A stretch of DNA of 24,791 nt from Reticulomyxa filosa (taxonomy: Eukaryota > Foraminifera > Reticulomyxidae): the NCBI GenBank assembly GCA_000512085.1, contig ASPP01002634.1, positions 1-24,791 of the forward strand, in the 5' to 3' direction. The position numbers were made by a program, and so were the translations under genes. Positions within the stretch are counted from its first letter, which is position 1, and every line of letters begins with the position of its first letter. Shown here in pieces: positions 19,333 through 24,791 of the stretch. The notes beneath the pieces were generated by a model. That model did not search any database, had not been told where the DNA came from, and saw nothing but the letters and a program-made list of their open reading frames with translations.

Positions 19333-19819
19333 ATGACGAACAACTGCCAACAGACCTCTTCCACACCCGTCTTGTTTTCACAGTTGGGTAAATAATAAAA
19401 ATTTTGTAGTTTTCGTGTCTCCTCTGCAGTGAACAGTACACTAAGAATACTCAATAAAACTCATAGAACAGATTATTGCCGACAGTATCGAAAATGCAAA
19501 ACCCCCAAGAGATAAATATACTAATGCCTTTGCAATGAGAAAGGCCAAAAGAAGAAAAGCCAATGATCGGAAGATGCATAAGCAAAATAATAATATCAAC
19601 GAAAGTACTTCGGCACACGATCAGTCCTTAAAGGGCAAAACACGAAAGAGAACGCTAAATAAAATGCAACAAGAGAGTGACAACACAAACACACCAAACA
19701 AAAAACGTCGCAAGGTGAATGTTAAAGAAGGTGCGTGTGTGAGTGAACACTTTAACAATGATCTTTCAATCTTAAACATTACAGAAAAGATAAATTCTTT
19801 GCAATTTTTGGTTCCTTGA
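19333..19819 (+). CDS. Small basic protein of unknown function (2 exons)
   Basis: The model is exons 19333-19387 and 19446-19819 with a 58 bp GT-AG intron, giving 142 residues. The first exon is short and Ser/Thr/Gln-rich. The second reads on from EYSIKLIEQII through RDKYTNAFAMRKAKRRKAND to a long Lys/Arg/Asn-rich part with NKKRRKVN, and ends at a TGA. The basic clusters look like nuclear or nucleolar localisation signals. No domain is recognised. An upstream CTGCAG acceptor inside the modelled intron gives a different frame that stops after about 28 codons, so alternative splicing or a wrong first exon is possible. AATAAA occurs at 19866-19871, shortly after the stop. The second exon is more secure than the first. 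Confidence 0.42.
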
Positions 19820-20062
19820 TCCTTTTTTTTGTAACTCGTTGTTGTAACGTTAAAAAAATTTTTCCAATAAACTTGCCAAGCATTTCAACAACTGCCACAG
19901 AAGCATACATACTACGAATGTCGCTATGGACATTAACAACTCTTTAAGTGGACCAATAAGAATACAATTAACTCTCGTAGCACCGATTAACGCCAAACAA
20001 TTTGAATCAACAAAAAAAAGAAACAAAAGCAAAAAAAAGTGAAATGATCAAATAAAAATATC
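19820..20062. other. Convergent 3' spacer
   Basis: This lies between the stop of the plus-strand small protein and the stop of the minus-strand transporter. The AATAAA at 19866-19871 (plus) could serve the small gene. T- and A-rich runs fill the rest. No gene is seen. Confidence 0.5.
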
Positions 20063-22376
20063 CTAGCCGTCTTTGAACATTTCTCGTAAAATCAAAGCCG
20101 GAGTAAGAAAGAACATGGAGATACCAAAGACCAAAACGACCCAAATAAGATATCTGTCCAGTTTGTTTAATCTCTGTGGAGCCAACTTCCAAATACAAAG
20201 AGGAGGAAGTATGAACCCAACCATAACGGATCCAATTCCGCCCGTTAGCCCTGTGTCGTGTCAACAATGGAAGTAATACACGCAATTTTTGCGGCCGAAC
20301 AAAAAAAAAAAAAAAAAAGAACCACAAAATACCTGTCAAATATCCAAAATGAGGAATAAACATCGCCACGAGCGCTGTGCTAATGACCAATGCAGTTCGC
20401 AGTACGTTGCGTTTTATTTCTTCTTCTCTATAATAGTTTAATGTATCCAATATGTTATGCTACAAACAATAGTTTATACTCAAATCTCTTTTTCTTTTTC
20501 TTTCTCTTTCTCTCACTCCTCTCCTCTCCGATAAAGATATACAATTTTCAAACAAATTATTTCAAAACAGCAAAACTTGGTGCCAAAATTTTCTTGTTTG
20601 AGCAACATCAGTTCCAAGGCTTCAGTGAAAGGATACATGATGATGGCATAAGTGAAGAGTAGATCGATGGACAAAAAGGTTTTGGTAAAAATTTGGACGA
20701 CCCCTTCGTGGAGTGCCGTCACAATGTTTTGCGGGAAGCTGCCTTGTTGTTCCGACCAACAAATGTAAATGTAATCTGCAAACAGAGTGTTCGCAACCAA
20801 CACGATAATTACCGACCAAAACAGTGCCTTTTTTCATTTGATTTGATACGTCAAATCTCCCTCTGTCCTTTTGAAATTGTCATATCATTGAACACAATAT
20901 TTTTTTTTTTTTTTTTTTTGCATTATGTCTTTTTTAAATTTCATTTCAACACAGTTCCTTTCAAAACAAAACAAAAAAATAGTGAGACAACAACTTACAA
21001 TCATCTGTCCCTCCAAAGACAGCAAAACAGGATGCAAGACAAATAAAACGAGGCATTTCCAACAAAAATGGGGAATCCGGCAAGGTCAAACATTTTGATA
21101 TTTCGAATGGACACATGCAAGTCACCCGAGGCCCATTGATACGTGGCGTCCACTGTCGTCACCACTAATGCGAGCAATACTCCAAGGACTCCCCATTTGG
21201 CTGTCTTGGCAATCAGTCGATACGACCGCAAACAAGCCAAAGACAGTGGGAAAGGCAGGATCAAAGCCACACATACCCTTTGAGTCATCCAAGGAATTTT
21301 GTTTTGTAGGCCATCGGATATCACACCTATCATTAAAAAGTAAATACATAAAATAGAAATTTGCATACCAAACAAACAAACAAAATTATCAATACAACAG
21401 AGAAAGCAAGCCACCTGCGATAAAAAGTAGATATGTCCCACATGCACCCACCATATTGGCATACACGCCAAACCAAACCATTACCGTTCCAACTTTGCCA
21501 ATGGCTGCAAAGGCGACTTGGGGATATGTCGGTCGGTGCTGAGGGTGATGCGTGTAATGCCCAGCCAGCATTAGCCAATGGTTGGTACGATTTATTAAAT
21601 ACGCCAACAGCACAAATCCCACTGTCGCTAGGCCTAATCCGCATTGCGACACTGCCCACGGTAAACTGAACGATGCTAGTATTTTCATTTATTATTATTT
21701 TTTTTTTTTTTTTTTACATTTTCAGTGTATACGTAGTCTTGCATGTACAATGTTGCATATACACATATGTATACTGCACAATTTTTTTTTTTTTTTTGTA
21801 CGTAACAATAATTTTTTAAAAATGTATGTTACCCTTTCTCTCTCACTCACTCTCTCTCTCTCTCTTACGAACCAGCCCCTACAAATCCTTTGCAAATGTT
21901 CCAAAACGCATGGCTGGTGTCACTCATGTCTCTTGGGTTTGTTACCACTCCTGCACCGAGCACAATAGTTCCTCGCTTATTTTCTAACAATGGAAAATTA
22001 GTTGACAAGTGCAAATCACTCAATGTCATGTCGCTTTCCATCCTTTTTTGCAATTGATCGCTGCTTTCAAAGTCTCCGCTTACTTGCAAAGGCTCAAAAC
22101 CTCTTTTCCTTTCTTGTGCCAACTCGTGAGTTATGTTCATTTGATGCTGGATCCTTTAGACTGGTTCGGATTTTCGTACACCAATTCACTCGAGTCTTTA
22201 GGAGATTTTGTCTTTCTTATAACTACATCATCCCCTTTTAAGCTTTGTTGAGTCCTTGGCGACGAATCTTCTTTCACCAGAGCTGCTTGGTCCTCTAACA
22301 TGGCCTCATTTTCACTTGAAATTGAACTCGTCTCCTCCAAAGATGAAAATTGGGTCGAATCAGACTTCTTTAACAT
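20063..22376 (-). CDS. Amino acid transporter of the AAAP (Aa_trans) type (about 7 exons, frame uncertain at one point)
   Basis: These carriers move amino acids across plasma or vacuolar/lysosomal membranes with H+ or Na+. The model is exons 22376-22227, 22146-21873, 21675-21415, 21326-21021, 20860-20543, 20459-20333 and 20250-20063, about 540 residues. A polar Ser/Glu-rich N-terminus (about 125 residues) precedes the first helix, which carries KGFVGA then ASFSLPWAVSQCG, the typical family opening. At least nine more hydrophobic segments follow, including VVTTVDATYQW, FDLAGFPIFVGNASFYL, ALFWSVIIVLVANTLFADY, LLFTYAIIMYPFTEALEL and GGIGSVMVGFILPPL. Family members usually have 11. The first intron (80 bp) is inferred because two frames must join. 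In exon 5 a run of six A (20829-20834) puts QMKK and ALFW one base out of phase. The donor of exon 4 could be GTCTTT (used) or a stronger GTAAGT at 20998 with a frame change. Substrate unknown. Confidence 0.85.
20829..20834. other. 6-base homopolymer that breaks the transporter frame
   Basis: On the coding strand the six A follow an ATG. The residues before them (DVSNQMKK) and after them (ALFWSVIIVLV) fit the family order but are one base out of frame. With five A they join. An alternative exon start that avoids the shift was not found, but the acceptor in this part is uncertain. Confidence 0.5.
21834..21866. repeat. CT/GA microsatellite in an intron
   Basis: CTCT-rich repeats with some ACTC units lie just inside the donor side of the 197 bp transporter intron 21872-21676. 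The same intron has two long T runs (plus strand) and a stretch of alternating pyrimidine-purine sequence. It is the largest intron in this gene. Confidence 0.8.
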
Positions 22377-22807
22377 TGATCATATATTTTATAAAATTTT
22401 AATTCAAAAACGCGTTCCCCGACAACGCTGTTGTACGCAAAAAACAAATAACGACACGCCCCTTTTTTTAGTATACGTAGTACATTACTGGTAACGAAAA
22501 TTTTTACCCTTTTGAATTGAAAAAAATCTAAAACCAACGTGAGATACAAGTAAGAAATAAAAAAGAGCAAATGATTGTATCATCATTGTATCTCTAAAAC
22601 TAATAGCATTTTGTAAAATTGTTCTTGTTTCGAGTGAAAATTAAATTTACACATTCTATTTTGGCTAACCTTACAAAACATTTTGTTTAAGAGATTGTCT
22701 CACAAGCAGGAAAGTTTTTGGATAAAATTTAAAGTTATAGTTCACGATAACAAATGAAGTTACATATCATAATATTAAATCTTATAATTTCTCATTTGTA
22801 TGTGGAA
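22377..22807. other. Spacer upstream of the transporter
   Basis: AT-rich sequence between the transporter start (minus) and the STI1 relic (plus). It should contain the transporter promoter. No motif or RNA gene is recognised. Confidence 0.45.
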
Positions 22808-24405
22808 ATGTTTATGGAATATGCAAGTGAAACAAAGAAACGTGGTAATACTTTCCTTAAAGAACGTGAAAATGCAATAAAAGCATAAAGTGATGCAATT
22901 GCATTTGAACCAAGAGGTCCAGATTTACACACTTATTTCAGGTACAAATCCATTTGTCATTTAAACAAGGAATGGTGGCTGTTCAAAAAAAAAGGGGGAA
23001 GATAAAGGCAAGAAGTGAGCATAAAGGAAAAAGAGAAGCCAACGCATTGTCGCAAAACATGCGTTTTCTATCAAAAAGTTTGATGCTAAAACAACTATTT
23101 AATCTGTCGTGCACAATAACCGAATTGCTTACTTTGTTGCAGAAACAAATGCGAAGAAGCGTTGTCAGACGAAGAAAATGTTTGAAGTTGAAACCTGATT
23201 TTTTCAAAGTTTTGATTTTGTTGTTCTTAAGAAGCTGCAAATAACACTTAAAAAAAAATTTTAATTTCGTTGTATTCTCTCAAAGGACTTGCTTTGTTCA
23301 AACTGAACAAGTTAGATGAAGCAAAAAAGGCTTATCAAGAAGGTTGCATTTTATGTTCTCATTTGTATGAATTTTTTAAAAAGTCACATTTTTTTTTTCT
23401 TTTCACACTCACCATTTTGGTTTGATCGATTTGCACAAATTTTTTTAAGTCTACCTTCTGGAAAAATGAACAAGTTGCAAATCCTTTTTTTAAAAAAAAA
23501 GACTTAGAATTGAACCGAATAATAGCATCTTGAAAGAAGATTTGGAATAATGCGAAGCAACACAAATTAGTAATGTGGGAAAAGATGTGTTAGTTTATGT
23601 AGAACAGAAATATGGTCGATTGTCCGCTGCAAACGTTCGCAATTCCGGATTTGTATGGACCAAGACTTTATCCAAAAAGTGAACATGCTACAATCCAATC
23701 CCCAAATGGCAATGCAAATGAGATTATTGCAAGATCCAAAAATCCAAAGCTGTTTGATGTTATGCCTGACATAAAAATGGGTCCTGATAAGCTTGTTTTT
23801 TTAATCTGTTTTTTTTTTACAAATAAAAGGTCTAAAACAATTTTATGCTTACGTAATATTGGGTATATGTGTTTGATAGTTATGTGTATGTATGCATGAT
23901 GACGTGATTGTAGTAAGACAATGAAAACATAGACCGCTTGCAACGCACAAGAAAGTGATAAAGAGAATGCAGACACAAATGACGACGAAGACGAAAATGT
24001 GCGATCACTGAAATGTAATCATTGAATGGCAAAGCTACAAAAAAAAAGAAAGGATACATCTGCAAAAGAGTAAAAGACTAGCAAGACTCTGGAAGAGTTG
24101 GAACAAGATTGACATGAAGCCGAAGAACAGAAAAAAGTGGAAGATGCATTACGTCGACGTCGAGAATAGTATCAAAAAGAAAATATCACAAAAAACCAAG
24201 GAAATGCACTTTATGACGCAAAAAAATTTGATAATGTCATAAATGTCATCAAAATGTATTTGAAATCAATACAAAAAGTTCTGATTATTTGTTTAACCAA
24301 AGTGGTAAGTTTATCCAAGTGTGTTTTTTTATATTTTAAAAAAAACTATCATTGAAATGGTGGAAAAAAATGTAATAGCTGTACTGTTTATGCAAGAAAA
24401 GTGTC
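22808..24405 (+). pseudogene. STI1/HOP co-chaperone pseudogene with intron remnants
   Basis: HOP/STI1 links HSP70 to HSP90 through TPR domains and small DP (STI1) domains. The order of pieces matches the protein. From ATG 22808 there is ETKKRGNTFLKEREN, a TAA (22886-22888), then SDAIAFEPRGPDLHTYFR (TPR1). After a CAG acceptor at 23142 comes KCEEALSDEE, and in another frame CLKLKPDFFK. Near 23282 is GLALFKLNKLDEAKKAYQEG. Near 23515 is EPNNSILKEDLE followed by a TAA. At 23612 is the DP domain with TFAIPDLYG and KNPKLFDVMPD. After a charged linker with stops, NQGNALYDAKKFDNVIN (near 24195) and DYLFNQS start TPR2A, then IEMVEKN near 24347. Introns between the pieces show it is an unprocessed copy. 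Stops and frame changes in every part make it a pseudogene. Confidence 0.8.
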
Positions 24406-24524
24406 TTTGTTGTCTCCAACAACAGCTTCAATTTCTCATATTCGGGCTATGTTCTCTCTATCCAATCGTCATCTTTCTCGTTCGCTGTTTCTGCGACTGA
24501 TGTTTCGATTGAAGTTTGATCCAT
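24370..24524 (-). pseudogene. Short ATG-started minus-strand coding-like stretch with one amber codon
   Basis: From an ATG at 24524 the frame reads MDQTSIETSVAETANEKDDD, then WIERT, a TAG at 24449-24447, then PEYEKLKLLLETTKTLFLHK. The acidic-then-helical pattern looks like a real N-terminus, with no frame change across the stop. I see no donor that would splice the TAG out. It faces the STI1 relic. The family is unknown. Confidence 0.3.
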
Positions 24525-24791
24525 TTTCTTTTTTAATTTATTTTACTATTTCGAAATTTCAAATGGTTTTTTTTTGATAGTCGCACGAATGACAAATGAA
24601 ATTTTTCAATTTTTTTTAGAAAAAAAAAGACAGCAGCGCTGGCCTTTGTTCAGTTTGCAACATGTCACAAAAAAACTTCTCCAATCAGTACAGCGAAATT
24701 TACGACAGCCAATTCCATTTAAAAAAATGCAGACAATTGTACTATTACAAGTCAATAATTTGCAAGTATATACAAATAAAATATAATAATG
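24406..24791. other. Right window edge, mostly unassigned
   Basis: This holds part of the minus-strand stretch above. A plus-strand ORF from ATG 24663 stays open to the last base (43 codons, begins MSQKNFSNQYSEIYDSQ) and could be the first exon of a gene cut by the window end. A competing ORF in another frame (24574-24786) covers the same bases. Neither can be confirmed. Confidence 0.3.

Noticed and set aside
18625-22376. LAMTOR3 and the amino acid transporter as a nutrient-sensing module.
   Set aside because: The link is functional only in principle. They are on the same strand but separated by a plus-strand gene, with no shared regulatory element visible.
22808-24405. An alternative genetic code with reassigned TAA or TAG to explain the in-frame stops of the relics.
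   Set aside because: Clear genes in the window end correctly at TAA, TAG and TGA and have no internal stops. The relics also have frame changes.
1-24791. CRISPR arrays, insertion sequences, bacterial promoters, riboswitches or phage genes.
   Set aside because: None of the needed repeats, transposase motifs or RNA structures were seen, and the gene structure is eukaryotic.

Overview
The window is eukaryotic: AT-rich DNA whose genes are broken by short GT-AG introns (about 58-213 bp in the models below), with T-rich, low-complexity spacers and Asn-rich protein segments. All three stop codons end intact-looking genes, so the standard genetic code applies. No operons, Shine-Dalgarno sites or bacterial mobile elements are visible. 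My best guess is a free-living protist with an intron-rich genome, perhaps a rhizarian or foraminiferan such as Reticulomyxa. That is inference and weak. All gene models were built by hand by joining exons whose splice phases agree.

Layout. Seven multi- or single-exon genes lie on the minus strand. From left to right they are a CNOT11-like subunit of the CCR4-NOT deadenylase (765-3059), a DHHC palmitoyltransferase (3432-4493), a family-25-like glycosyltransferase with an N-terminal membrane anchor (5067-6224), an unusual PDZ plus Tudor-like protein (6933-9265), a terminal nucleotidyltransferase-like protein whose catalytic carboxylates are replaced (10988-14466), a LAMTOR3-like Ragulator subunit (18625-19071) and an amino acid/auxin permease-type transporter (20063-22376). 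One small basic protein of unknown function is modelled on the plus strand (19333-19819), divergent from LAMTOR3.

The spacers are not empty. Several contain decayed coding fragments with in-frame stops and frame changes. There is an HSP70/HSP90 organising protein (STI1/HOP) relic with its introns still present (22808-24405), a CK2-alpha-like kinase relic (about 15787-16140), a second DHHC C-terminal fragment (about 9415-9588), a TPR-like relic (about 4540-5070) and two unidentified coding-like stretches (6336-6518 and 17650-17990). The region therefore looks like a set of live minus-strand genes separated by gene relics.

The live genes do not form one pathway. CNOT11 and the nucleotidyltransferase-like protein both belong to families acting on mRNA 3' ends. 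The DHHC enzyme, the glycosyltransferase, the Ragulator subunit and the transporter act at endomembranes. The Ragulator subunit and the amino acid transporter are functionally compatible with nutrient sensing, but their adjacency in a eukaryote is not evidence of that. The most interesting single observation is the predicted pseudo-nucleotidyltransferase. Two homopolymer frame breaks, in CNOT11 and in the transporter, look more like sequencing or assembly errors than biology.
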